Of a stretch of 64,000 bases of DNA, positions 42,241-58,492 are shown one piece after another. This DNA is from Piromyces finnis (taxonomy: Eukaryota > Neocallimastigomycota > Neocallimastigomycetes > Neocallimastigales > Neocallimastigaceae). A program made the position numbers and the translations under genes. The notes under the pieces are model-generated. The model ran no database searches. It saw nothing but the letters and a program-made list of their open reading frames with translations, and was not told the DNA's origin. Where the stretch lies: positions 124,001 to 188,000 of the forward strand of contig MCFH01000058.1 of NCBI GenBank assembly GCA_002104945.1. The letters run 5' to 3'. How positions within the stretch are numbered: the stretch's first letter is position 1; each line of letters begins with the position of its first letter.

Positions 42241-44150
42241 TTAATTATTTAAATAAGCTTCGTATAAAGCATTTAAAAAGTTTGGATCATTCTACATCAA
42301 AATAAAAATATTAATAATAATATTGAAACATATATCGAAGCAATTGATTAGAAAAATAACCATTAATATTATAGGTTTTCATTAAAAGGTTAACAAAAGA
42401 TTAATTTAGTAATATCGTTTCCAAATTAAATTTATTAAAAAAGAATATATATATAAAATATTTATATAAATAGAATAAAAATATATATGTATAAAATATA
42501 TATGTATGTATATAGAGTATATATATTTATAAAATGTTAGTTTTTTTGATAAGTAAATTTATATTATTTGTTCAATAAAATTTAAAATGAATTTATTTAT
42601 AGGTTTTAATTATTATTATTATTATTATTATTATTGTTGTTGTTGTTGTTGTTGTTATTATTAATAGTAGTAGTAGTAGTAGTAGTAGTAATAGTAGTAA
42701 TAGTAGTAATGTATTAACAAAATATATATATATAAGTTACCTTCACTAAATGAAGAATTAAGTTTTGGAATTCATAGCGTTGTAATTTACGATTATTAGA
42801 CGTTCCTGACATATAGTTACACCATGTCCATATATCATCTAAGCTATGGAATGACATTGGTAGAGATTGTGGAGCGATTGGTTGAGCCAATTGTAACTGA
42901 GATAATTGAGATTGAGGAGGTTGTGGACTAGTAATTACATATTGAGGAGAAGAAGAAATGTATGGAATTGAAGTATTTATTGGCTAATATTTAATCATAA
43001 AAAATATGAATACGGTTAGATATTATATAATAGATGAAATAAATAAATATAGAGAGAAAAACAAATTAATAAATATACATATATATAATTTTTTTTTACA
43101 TTATTATAATTATCATTTATATATATCATATATCATATAATAATAATAATAATAATAATAATAAGCTTATGTCTAATCTTGTTTAAAAATAAATAATTAT
43201 TTCTATTCTATTTTAAATTATTTCATACTTGTTTTTTTCAAAATCCTTTTCTTAAAATTATTAACAAAATTTTAAAGAAAGGGCTGATATATATAAAATA
43301 AACAAATAAAAACTTACAATAGGTGGTGGTTGATAAAGTTGTGGTTGAAATTGTAATATTGGTTGAGTAAGTGGAAGGGTAGGAAGTGTATAGAATGGGG
43401 GTACAGAAGTTTGTATAGAATCTGTTTTTAATGGAGCACTTGTAACCTGAATTTGTTGTCTATCCATTTTAGCCTTTTGAAGTAATGACATAATATCAGC
43501 ATTAGCTTGTTGACTTGGTGATGATGTTTTAGCTATTTTTGAACGACTCTTTTCTTGTTTGACTTCTCTATTATATTCCAAATAATAACAATAATAATAA
43601 AGAAGAAGAAAGAAAGTAAAAAAAAAAAAAAGGAGGAAATAATGGTTTTAATATTTATTTATAGTGATGATAACAATAATATTTTATTAAAAGAAAGAAG
43701 AACCGGATTTTAATAATTTATATATATATTAATTTAAATATTTATTTTGTTATTTATTATTACTATTATAATTCATAGTATAAAAATATAATTTTTATAT
43801 TTTTAATGCATACTCTTGTAATAAAGCACCAACTCTTTCTCTATCTTTTGCTTCGTATATCCATAATCCATTAACATCATCTTTATTAAAAATAAAGTTA
43901 TAAATATATTTATATTTATTGTTTAAGACCATTAATATAATAGTAATAAATAGAAGAAAAATTATTTTATTTCATAAAACAAAAATATAATATAAAATTA
44001 ATAATTGTATTATGTGAAATTGTTTTTGAACAGAAATATAATATGAAATAAATAATTGTATTATGTGAAATTGTTTTTGATGCTATCACAAAGTATTTGT
44101 AATTTTTAATAGTTTACAAATATGTTTATATAAAATGGATGATTCATGCA

Positions 44151-44194
<44 letters not shown>

Positions 44195-44795
44195 ATCCAA
44201 ATATTGATATAATAATAATGATATAAAGAATATTAGAAAAAAAAAAATTTTTTTTTTACTTACCATCAGCTGTTTTATAAATAACAAAATCTCCTGAAAT
44301 TTCAATTTCCATATTTGATGTAATATACACTATTAAATTATCTGGTGTAAGTCTATTCATGACCAAAAATCCAGTTGTTGGTTCCTTTGTTCTTCTAAAA
44401 ATAAACATGGTACCTTCAATACCTTTTTTTTTCTATTGAAATGGTGTATACCCATTATATTATTTTAAATATTACAGGATATAAATTAATAACAAATTAT
44501 TAAATTATTATTCAATATTATAATATATTGTTGTTATTATTATTTTAAATTAGATTTTATTTTATTTTATTTTATTTTATTTTATTTTTTTTTTTTTTTT
44601 GAAATTTAAAAGTAAAAATCAAACATAAAAATAATATTATTATATAAAATTAGTTGATGAATTTACCCATGTTTGAAGACTTGGTTCAAAGCTATAGACG
44701 ACAACATGTGAGGAACTTTCTATAATAGTCGTTATACTATTATCATATCTTTTTAATACACTAAGATTAATAGCATGTTTTTGTGCTGTATCCAT
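42241..44795 (-). CDS. DCP1: mRNA-decapping enzyme subunit 1 (DCP1), six exons, 302 aa
   Basis: Exons on the minus strand: 44,795–44,667, 44,432–44,264, 43,880–43,814, 43,567–43,318, 42,983–42,741 and 42,291–42,241. All five introns are GT–AG, and the phases add up to 909 nt without a break. The EVH1-type domain (1 to about 122) shows NLSVLKRYDNSI, HVVVYSFEPSLQTW, KKKGIEGTMFIFRR, GFLVMNRLTPDNLI and DVNGLWIYEAKDRERV, all hallmarks of DCP1. The middle is Gln/Pro-rich with DIMSLLQKAK. The C-terminus (LQRYEFQNLILHLV … NDPNFLNALYEAYL) resembles the trimerisation helix of animal and plant DCP1. It activates DCP2 in cytoplasmic mRNA 5' decay. Single domains are split by AT-rich introns, which is why no long frame is seen. 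Confidence 0.93.
44160..44191. repeat. Poly(A) run of about 33 bases inside a DCP1 intron
   Basis: A homopolymer in intron 2 (T run on the gene strand). It serves as a plain polypyrimidine stretch; other introns in the region have similar but shorter runs. Confidence 0.8.
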
Positions 44796-47700
44796 TTTAT
44801 TTTTTTTAAATTTTAATTATTTTCTTTATTAAAAAAGTGTTTTTTGTTTTTATTATTATTGTTAATTTTTATAAACAATTCTTTAAATAAACAGAATAGT
44901 TTTTTTTTTTTTTTTTTACTTTCTCTTTAATCAAATAAAATATAAAATAAATGCTATTAAAGGAGATAAATGAATAATAATAATAATAATTAATAATAAT
45001 TAATAGATATTAATTTCAGAAAATATATAAATTAATAATAAAAGAAAAAAATACCTTTTATTAATATATCTCTATTATTTTATTTTAAAATACAATTTTA
45101 ATAGAAAAAAGGGTATTTTCAATAATAAAATAATAATTGTATTAACAATTTATTTTTATTTTATATATATTCATATATACATATAAAATAAAATATAAAT
45201 CTTTTTAAAAAGACTTTCTTTTTATGTTTATATATATAATATAAAAATATATATTTAATAGTTTTTTTTTCTGTGATTCCACTATTTAAAAATTAATTTT
45301 TTTTTTTTTTAGCTTTTTAGTTTTTGTTATTACAATAAACAATTTTAAAATGGAATGAAATTTTGAAGAAAAAAAAAAAAAAAGAAAAAAAAAATAATAA
45401 AATATATATTATTTAATTAAAATTATATTAAATCTTCTTTTCCTTTTTTTATTTCACCTTTTTTTAAAAAAAAAAAGATATTTATAAACAAAAAATTTTT
45501 TTTTCTTCCTTTCTTTTTATTACTCAAAAAAAAAAAAAAAAAAAAAAAAAACTTCTTTTTAATATTTTAGTATTTTGTATTTTTATTTATTATTTTGTTT
45601 TTTTTTTTTTATATTTTAATTAGAAAAAAGTTTTCTAATAATTATAAGATAAAAATTAAAAAAAATTATAAATAAATAAACATTTTTTTTATCAATGCTT
45701 TTTTAATTAAAAAATTTTTAAAATTGAAGAATTTTAATAATTATTATTTTAAAATAAAGTTAATAATCCTTATTGTATTTAAAATCTATTTAAATAGTTA
45801 AAATATAATTTATTTAGTTTAAAAAAAAAAGATAATAAATTATAATTATCTTTTTTTTTTTAAAGTTTTAAATATATTATAATAAATGTAAAATGAATAT
45901 CAAAATTAAAAAAAAAAAAGTAGATGTGGTAGGGAATGATTGACAAAAGTGGGAAAAAATAAATTAAAAAAAATATTAATATATAGAATTTTTTTATTTA
46001 ATTAGTTTTGATCAGTAAACTATTTTTAAAACTTCATTTCATTAAATTTACGCTAATTGTATAAATTATAACTATTTTAAAGTTTTTTTTAAAAAAAAAA
46101 TAAAAAAATAAAATATTACAAATAAAAAGAAAAAGTATTTTCGTAATTATTTTATATAAATTAGTATTAAAAAGTTTTATATAATATAATTTTTAATTAT
46201 AAACAATTATATTTATTATTTTTATTTAAAAAAAACTATTATACCTTACGGCGGTTCTTTTCTTTTTATAATATTTTGACCTTTCCCCAAATACAATCAT
46301 GAATAAAATAAAAATTTTTTAATTGAAAAATTTTTTAAATTAAAAAAATGGATGATTCACCAAATTTATTTTAATTAATAAAATTTAAAAAAAAAAAATT
46401 TTTTTTGTAATTATTTTTATTATTGAAAGTTAAAGTTTTTTATTTCTTTTTTTTTTTTTCTTAGAAAAAAAGAAACATTAACTTCCTCAATAAATATGTT
46501 ATATACGCATATAAAAGAAAACATAAAAGATATAAAAGATATTAAAACTTTATTCAATATTACTATTATTTTATTATTATAACAAATCAACCATTGGTAT
46601 AAGTTTATTATTTTGATTTGAAGAAATAATCAATAGTAATATTCTTTTTAGTATATAGTTTTATGATTTTTAATTATCAAGCATCTATTCTTAAAATCTT
46701 TAGATAAAAAAAATTTATAATCCCAAAAATCATTCTAATTTTAAAATGATGTTGATATTAACACTGGTATTTTAAATATTTTTTAAACAACAATATACGT
46801 GGTAATTATAGAAAACACACAATAAATCAAACAATCATGAATTTTCTTTTTATTTGAAATAAAGAAATTCATACAGAATATTATCCTAAATAAAATATTT
46901 CCATTTACTTTATATTCCAATAACAACAATTATAATAATCATAATAATGTACTGATGATTTATTTACATTAATGTCATTATTCTTAACTCTTTTCATCAA
47001 AAAAAAGTGTAACCCAACAATTCAAATATTATATAAAAATATATTATTTAATATAATTACAATATATTAAATATGTTTATGATTGGATAATAAACTTAAT
47101 CTTTAAACTTTAATCATTAAAATTTATATTGAACAATAAACAATTAAAAAAATTGACAGTAACAATAAAAAAACTTTTTTTGAATATAAATAAAACAAAT
47201 GTTTCTATACTATTTTATTGTGAAAAGTGTATTGTTTAAAGATTTAAATTCCTTTTTTTTATTTATAGAAAGACATTTTTTTTATATTTTTTTTATAATG
47301 AAAAAGTAAAAAAAAAAAAAAAGTAATTTTCTTTTTTTTTTCTTTAAACTATAAACATTTTTTTTATTAATTTAATTTATAATTCGTGGCTTATAATTTT
47401 CTTTTTCTTTTTTTTCTTTTTAAATAAAAGCTTTCCTTTTTTTATTTATTATAAAAAACTAAAATTAAAAGCATTCTTTTTTCATTTACTTATTCTTTTT
47501 CTTAAAAGCTTTCTTTTTTTTTTTTTAACTTTTTCAATATTGCATTTTTTTTTCTTTTTACTTTTTTTGTATTTAAAAAAAATTAATAAAAAAAGAAACT
47601 TTAATTATTAATAAAAATTCCATTTTTTGATTTGATTCTTTTTATTATTTTTAATATAAAAAATTTTTTTTAATTATTTTAATAAATAAATGTAGATGGA

Positions 47701-48896
47701 TGAATAATTATTTAATTTGATAAATGTATATTAGAAATATAAGTGAATGAATGATTATTTAATTAAATAAATAAATTTATTAATTCTATGGTGAAAGTGT
47801 AAAAAAACCAAAATTAGCATTTTTTTTTAAAAAAAAAGGATCGAAATGAAAATTTCATTTCATCACTTTATACGCAATTAATTATTTATTAGTAGGAGAA
47901 AAAAAAAAAGTGAAGTGAAAAATAATAATAAATGTTATAAACTATTATTGTTTAAAAAAAAAAACTATAGAAAAATAAAATAAAGGAAACAAAGAAAAAA
48001 AAAAAAATCACAAAATAATAATAATAAAAAAAATAAACAAATCAATTTGTCTTTATCCAACTATAAACAATAAAATCTAATTTAATCAAATTATTGTTAT
48101 CGTTATTTTTCTTTTATTATTATTATTCTTTATAAAAATATATATATTCATTATTGTTTATTATTTTGTTATAAAAAATAAACAATAAAAAAAATAAAAA
48201 TAAAAATAAAATTGTATATATATATTATTTCGTAAATAAGATACCTTTTGATATATTAAATACCTAATATTCCAACTGTTTAATTTATATTTGTAAAAAA
48301 ATATATATATACCATTAATATTTATTTTGTATATTATTGTAAGTTTTCAACAAGAAATTTATATATATATATATATTAAAAGATGAAATTAAAAAAATAA
48401 TTACAATAAAATGGATGATAGTATACATATAATGTATATAATATATAAATAAAACAAGTTTTGAAATTCTAAAGAATTCGAAATACAAACAAACAAAACA
48501 AATAAACAAAACTCTTTTTTTTTTTTTTTAACTTAAATAAGAAATCCCTTTTTAAAAAATATAAAATTTAAATATATAAAAAAGAATAATCTATATAAAC
48601 ACAACTATTTATTAGTTTAATGTAAAACAATTCAATCAATTAAGAAAAAGAAAAGCAAAATATACACAAGATAAATATAAATAAATAAAAATAATATATA
48701 TATTATTACAAATAATAAAAAAAATTTTTTTTTTCAAAATAACTATCTTTACTAACTCTAATTTATTTAATATATATTTATTTAACTTTTCTTACTTTTC
48801 CTATTCAATAACAATTATTAAAGAAAAAAAATAAAAACAAATTGAAATTGTAAAATTATATTTTGTTAATTATTATCCATTGATTAGAGTACAAAA
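44796..48896. other. 4.1-kb AT-rich spacer between two divergently transcribed genes
   Basis: DCP1 points left and the coiled-coil gene points right, so both promoters lie here. I see only A/T homopolymers and short AT repeats, with no coding pattern or known element. Specific promoter motifs cannot be separated from the background by eye. Confidence 0.6.
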
Positions 48897-49844
48897 ATGG
48901 CATCTTCAGAAGTGTTAATGAAAGACGATGATGATTTTATCACCTCTTATAATAAATTTATGATGGAAAAAATGCATTATTTAGAAACTACAATTGAAAC
49001 TATTCAAACCTTGATGGAATACTATAATTATACTACAGAAACAATAATGGGCCAGGTAAATGGATTAAAATTTATTGTTTTTTTTTTTATATTATATCAT
49101 TTATTTAATAATTTTACTCTACACCCTATATACTAATTTGCATATTTATTTATTTGTTTGTTTGATTGATTGATTATTTTTTAAAAGATTGATGAAATGA
49201 AAGATTTAATTGTAAAAATTGAAAAGGTAACGATTATAAAATGTAATACTATATTTTAAGAAAATATAGGCATATATATACTATGTAAAATTTATATATA
49301 TATATATTAAAAATGTATTAACCCTGCTTTTATCCACTTATTATTAAAGGAACAAAATAGACAAAGATTGGAAAAAGAAAAAGAATTAGAAGAAAGAAAT
49401 GAAGAATTATCAGCAAGAAGACGTCAAGAAAATGAAGCTGTTACAAGACAATTAAACAGAAAAGATAGTCTTACTACAGTAACAACAGCTGTTAATGACG
49501 AAAATGTATTATTAAATACCGCAACTACTACAAATAATATTATAAATGATGATTCCTCCAGTGTCAGAGCTATTCCAGATACCACCGAAGAAAATAATGA
49601 TGAAATGAATAATGAGGAAGAAGCAGAACAACAAGTATCTACAAGCTTATTTGATGAAATCTATAATTCAGAAGAAGCTAATATATTAGATGAATATGAC
49701 AATAATACCGATTTCTTACGTATATGTAAAACGGTTGACTTTTTAATTCAAGATGCCTATACGGCTATCATGTATATTCCAACTTCTAATGTTCCAATTA
49801 CTAGTTCAATGGCTTATTATACCACAAAATTTAGAACCAATTAA
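48897..49844 (+). CDS. Coiled-coil protein of unknown function, three exons, 230 aa
   Basis: Exons: 48,897–49,055 (53 codons), 49,188–49,226 (13 codons) and 49,350–49,844. Both introns start GT and end AG in phase 0. Starts MASSEVLMKDDDDFITSYNKF. Residues about 20–110 form a long charged coiled coil across all three exons (YLETTIETIQTLM, IDEMKDLIVKIEK, RLEKEKELEERNEELSARR). An acidic, Asn/Thr/Glu-rich low-complexity middle follows. The last 50 residues look folded (FLRICKTVDFLIQDAYTAIMYIP). No signal peptide or membrane segment. It may be an adaptor or complex subunit; I recognise no family. Confidence 0.72.
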
Positions 49845-52800
49845 TTTGTTTTTCTTTTTTCATTCCAACTTTTTTTTTTAAACAAACTATTCTTTGATCC
49901 ATATGGAATTATAAAATAAAATTAAAGAAAAAATGATGAAGGAAAAAATAAAAGTAAAAATTATGAAATAGTATATATACAAAATTGAATGTATATAAAA
50001 AGTATCAAAACTTTTTTTTTAATGACAAATAACAAAAACAACAACACTTACCACAACTACAAGAATTACAACTACAACCTTTAATAGAATAATACATATC
50101 GTTATACTCTTGTTAATTATCTATTATTAATATATCATAAAGGAGGTAAAATGTCTATACCACCCCAATTCTATGTATAAATCATAAGATATAATTATAA
50201 AAAAAAAAAAATCAATGCTTGATTAAAAAAAAAAAAGATCTATAAATCAAAATTGTTTTTTTTTTTTTTTTTAATTATCAAGTAATAATTTTCTAATAAA
50301 ACAATAATATTAATAATAATACTTTATTTATAGAGATGATCCTTTAATCCTATCTTTCCAACTACAGAAAGTTTATTTTTTTTTTTTTTACTATTTATTT
50401 TTTCATTTAATTTTATTTATTTCATCTATAGGATCTTTTCCTTTCAATTATAGACAAAGTAATAAAAATAAAAGAATTATCTCATCTTTTTATTTTATTT
50501 TATTTTATTACAATATTACAATATTTTAAATAGAGAAAAAGAAATGTGAAATGTATATCGAGAAAAAAAAAAAAAAAAAAAAAGAAATCGAATTGCTTAT
50601 ATATATATAGAAAGTGTAACAATATAATATGGATTTTTTTATTAGAAAAATAAAAATTTAAATATTTTTAAGTTTTTTTTTTTTTTTTCCAATTCATTCA
50701 TTATGAATACTATAAAAATAAAATAAAAAGAAAAAAAAAACTTTTACACCTGAAGGTATAATACATCATATAATATTTTTACTTATTAAATAAACTTTTT
50801 TTTTTTAAAAAAAAAAAAAAGAAATAGAAAATATTATGAAACTTTTTTTTAATTTAAAAACATTCTTTAAAAAAATGTTTAAAAAGATGAATATTTTTCA
50901 TTTTCATTTTTGAATATTATGAATGTATTTTATATTTAATTTATTGTTGGTATAAATAAATAAAACCTTTTTTTTTAATTATTATTATATTATTATGGTT
51001 ATCACAAAGTAATCAAAAATAAATGTTAAAAAAATTACAATTATTTAATGCAAGCGATAATAACCTATTAATTTTTTTTTTCTTCTTAAATAGTTTGCTC
51101 TTTGTAAAGAAAAAAGAAAAAACAATTTTGTAATTATATTCTTTACAAAAAGAATAAATAAATAATAATAACAAAAGTTAATTATTCTAACATAATTCAT
51201 TACATAAAATAACAATTATTATTTATTCTTTTTAAACAAAAAAAAATATTGGATTTTCATCTTAATATTATTGTCACTATGAAAAGTTATTTAACTATAA
51301 AATTATTAATAATCAATAACAATTACAAGTATATATATCTTTAATAATTATATTCTATTAAAAATAATAAAAGTCAATTATTCTAATATAGTTATTACGT
51401 AAAATAACAATTATTCCTTCCTTTATAAATAGTAATAGTAATAGTAATAGTAATAGTAAATAGTAATAGTAATAGTAATAGTAATAGTAATAGTAATAGT
51501 AATAGTAATAGTAATAGTAATAGTAATAGTATAGTAATAGTAATAGTAATAGTAATAGTAATAGTAATAGTAATAGTAATAGTAATAGTAATAGTAATAG
51601 TAATAGTAATAGTAATAGTAATAGTAATAGTAATAGTAATAGTAATAGTAATAGTAATAGTAATAGTAATAGTAATAGTAATAGTAATAGTAATAGTAAT
51701 AGTAATAGTAATAGTAATAGTAATAGTAATAGTAATAGTAATAGTAATAGTAATAGTAATAGTAATAGTAATAGTAATAGTAATAGTAATAGTAATAGTA
51801 ATAGTAATAGTAATAGTAATAGTAATAGTAATAGTAATAGTAATAGTAATAGTAATAGTAATAGTAATAGTAATAGTAATAGTAATAGTAATAGTAATAG
51901 TAATAGTAATAGTAATAGTAATAGTAATAGTAATAGTAATAGTAATAGTAATAGTAATAGTAATAGTAATAGTAATAGTAATAGTAATAGTAATAGTAAT
52001 AGTAATAGTAATAGTAATAGTAATAGTAATAGTAATAGTAATTAGAGTGATAAAAATCAATTATTCTAACATAGTTTTTGCATCATACTTTTTTTATAAA
52101 ATAAAAAATTTTAATATAACTTTTTTAATTAAAAAAAAATTAATTTATGTTATGTTATTATACTCATAAATTAATTGTTTCACATTTCAATAAAAAACTT
52201 TATTTATTAATAAAATTTAAAAAAAAATTTTAAAAAAAAAATTAATAAAAATATTTAAAAAACTTTAATCTTAAAAAAAAAGTAAAGACTATTGATAATA
52301 ATCATCGTATCGTAGCATCATAATATTATAGCATAGTATCACTAATAAGTATCAAATTGTATCATTTCGTAACATCATCATCTGTCACTTTTTTGATGTT
52401 AAAACAAAACTCAATCATTTTTACATTTTGTCAAATGGTATTTAAAACTTGTTTTACCTTGAAATAATAACAACAATACTAATCACAACAAAATATGAAA
52501 TTCATTTCATTATTTATCATATGAATAAAAGAAGAAAAATATAAAATAAAAAAAAACTTTAAAGTTTTTATAAAATGGAAATGAAAAATAAATAAAAGAT
52601 TATTATTAAATAATACATTATTCATAATTCATGCATAATAGTATTTAATAAAGAATAATACACACATACATATCATATTTTTATATATCATTTATTACCA
52701 TCTATTATGTATATGTATTATTTAAATTTTTTTATAAAGAAATGGTTTATTAATTATTTTTAACATTTTAATTAAAATTTTTTTAATTAATTTTTTATAT

Positions 52801-54613
52801 AAAATAAAAACGAAAATATTTTTTTAATATTTATAATAATAAAAAATACAAATCCTATATTATTTAAAAAAAAAAGTACATTCAACCTTCTTTTCTTCAC
52901 TTTTACGATATTATATAAAAAAAAAGTCTTTCCCTTCTTAATCTTTTTCTTTTTTACTATTAAAGTTTTAAAGGAAAATTTTTTTAAAACTTCCTTTTTT
53001 GTATAAAAACCACCTGCTTTTTTTAAAAAAACATCCCATAAAAAATGATGATTTTAACATATTATGAATATATTTTATTATATTAATTTTTGTATTACAT
53101 TAAATTTGTATACATTTTAATATATATTTTAATTAAAATTTTTTTCTAAAAGTCATAATACTAATATTTTGATACATTTTTAATTTGGAAAAATGATGAA
53201 TGAAAATTATAAAAACTTTATTTAATTAAAATAATAGGAAATAAAGTTTAATTCTTCAATTCATTTAATTAATATATTAATAAATAAAGTTTGGTTTTTC
53301 ATTTAAATAAAACCTTATAAATAAAGTTTGTTTCACAAATTTCTCATTTTTTTTTTTTTTATTTTTAAATTTTAAAATCCCTCTTTTTTTTTTTTTCCTT
53401 TTATTAATAATAAAAAAGATAAAAGATTCACCTAACCAAGTTGTCTGTTAGCAATAATAATAATGAATAGTACTATGATGTGATATGAAAAGGTAGAATG
53501 AATTAAAAATAAGCGAATTTATCCTCTTGGTTTCATGATGATATAAAAATTTCATTTTTAAAAGGTTTAATAAAAAAGGCAACCGTTTTTTCTTTTATTA
53601 ATACTTTTATTAGAAATTAAAAAAAAATTCCGTTTTCTAAAATCACTTTTATGATCAAATTTTAGGGGAAAAAGTTTAACTTGACTAATTCCTAAAATAT
53701 CTAAAAATAACTATAAATAATAAAAGTATTTATAACTATTAGAACTTAATAGTAATAGTTATAAATAATTAAAACTATTATTATTATAAAATTATAGTTA
53801 TTAATAGTTTAGAGTATTTATAATATTATATATTATTATATATAGAAATAGTTATATTTATTATCATTATTATTTATAGTACAGTTACTTTTATTATTTA
53901 TTAAGATTTATTATTTATTTTTTTTATATTTATTTTTTATTAAACTTTATTTATTATTAAAATTCATTTTCTAAAAAATTAAATTAAATTTTCCTTTATT
54001 TAATATAAATAAAATTTAATATATGGTATGAATACTATTTTAATATATTATTGATTTATTTCATATATTTATTATTCCATAAGGATGTTTTTCTTAAAAT
54101 ATTATTGGCTTCCCTAAAAGTATTTAAAACACACATTTTAAAACTTTATTATTATGATTGATCTTTGAAACAAATGATACAATTTTATATATTAAAAAAT
54201 ATATATTAAAGTTAATTATTCTAATATAATAAAAATATATACAAAAAAACATTTAAAGAAAAAACAACCCCTTAAATCCAACTTTTAATTTAAATTTAAT
54301 TAATTCATAAATATTGTAAAAAGGTAAGAAGAAAATTGGTACGCATAAATTGCAAGCAAAAATAACACAAGAATTTCAAAAAAAAAAAAAAAGAAAAAAA
54401 AAAATAAAAATTATTAGTAATAAATTCAATAATAATATTAAATATTATTATTAATTTATTTATTATTAAAATATTAATAAAAATTTTTTTGTATATAAAA
54501 AAGAAAATTTGACCTTCACTATTTTTTTAAAATTTTATTTTTTAAATATATATAATCTCTCTTTTTGTTTATATATATAAACTAATTTATTATATATTTT
54601 TTTAAAATTATAT
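49845..54613. other. Long AT-rich intergenic region
   Basis: About 4.8 kb of homopolymer-rich DNA on both sides of a hexanucleotide tract. No gene, tRNA or element was found on either strand. Confidence 0.6.
51431..52041. repeat. (AGTAAT)n hexanucleotide tract, about 100 units
   Basis: About 611 bp, nearly perfect, with an extra A near 51,459 and a lost base pair of the unit near 51,530, both in the left fifth. From about 51,535 onward it looks uninterrupted. Open frames across it (Ile-Thr repeats on the minus strand) are artefacts. Confidence 0.97.
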
Positions 54614-54618
54614 TCAAA

Positions 54619-54685
54619 CACTTTGATAGTGTAAATAATATAGTATTAAAAAAAAAATAAAGTAATTAATTACACTTTGATAGTG
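54619..54685. promoter_or_regulatory. Two copies of a palindromic motif in the GH9 promoter
   Basis: CACTTTGATAGTG occurs exactly at 54,619–54,631 and 54,673–54,685, 54 bp apart and 183 and 129 bp before the final base ahead of the start codon. Each is an interrupted palindrome (CACT-N5-AGTG). In such AT-rich DNA an exact 13-bp repeat of this composition is unlikely by chance and suggests a transcription-factor site. Confidence 0.5.
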
Positions 54686-54813
54686 ATAATAATATTATTT
54701 TATAATCATAAAAAAAGAAATAACTAATAAAGAAAAACCAAATTCAATAAGTAAAAAAAAACCAAACTCTATAAAACTCAACAAAAACATTCAATAAATA
54801 AAATTAATAAAAA

Positions 54814-57861
<3,048 letters not shown>

Positions 57862-58492
57862 AAAATTTAAGAAATAAATTTACCACTAAATTTTTATATA
57901 GAAGATTTTATATTTTAATGTATGTATATATCATCAAGGGATTTACAAAAAAAAAATAAAAAGAAAATTTTAGGAAAAATAAAATAAAATAAAAATATCC
58001 CAATTCATTTAAGAGAAAAAAAAATGAAATAAAAAAAAAATGCAAATAAAAAAAATAAAAAAATTATTTAAAAATAAAAAATTTTGATTATATTGTAATG
58101 TGTGTAACTATAGGTATTATTGTTATTGTTGTTTTATAATATAGTAAATTTTAAAAAATTTAATAACTGCTTATAATGAAAATTTATTGTTATAATAAGT
58201 TATTTCAAAATGAACAATACCAATTGTACTGTAAAGTCAAACAAGTTTAGTGTCTAAAAGCGAATCGAATTTACTAACAACAAACCAAAACTAGAATTTT
58301 TAAAGAAAATTTACAACTAGAATTCAAAAAAAAAAAAAAAGAAACTTTAAACAAAGCATCGTAACAATTTTTGTACTATCCAGTACTTTTAAGAAGAGAG
58401 AGAGAGACAGATTTTTTTCCATATACGTTATATTTATAATTTTTATTAGTATTTATTTTATATTCAATATTTTTTAATTAGAATTAATTATC
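57862..58492. other. Spacer between GH9 and the LINE; right part probably LINE leader
   Basis: GH9 3' flank is A-rich with AATAAA-like signals. From about 58,200 the composition becomes less AT-biased, which may mark the 5' untranslated part of the LINE. An (AG)n stretch lies near 58,396–58,408. Confidence 0.5.

Noticed and set aside
48315-48509. Minus-strand 64-codon hydrophobic frame
   Set aside because: Composition is that of AT-rich noise (Ile, Tyr, Phe runs) with no conserved pattern.
51395-52060. Minus-strand frame of about 180 alternating Ile-Thr residues
   Set aside because: It is a translation of the (AGTAAT)n tract; the repeat contains no stop in this frame.
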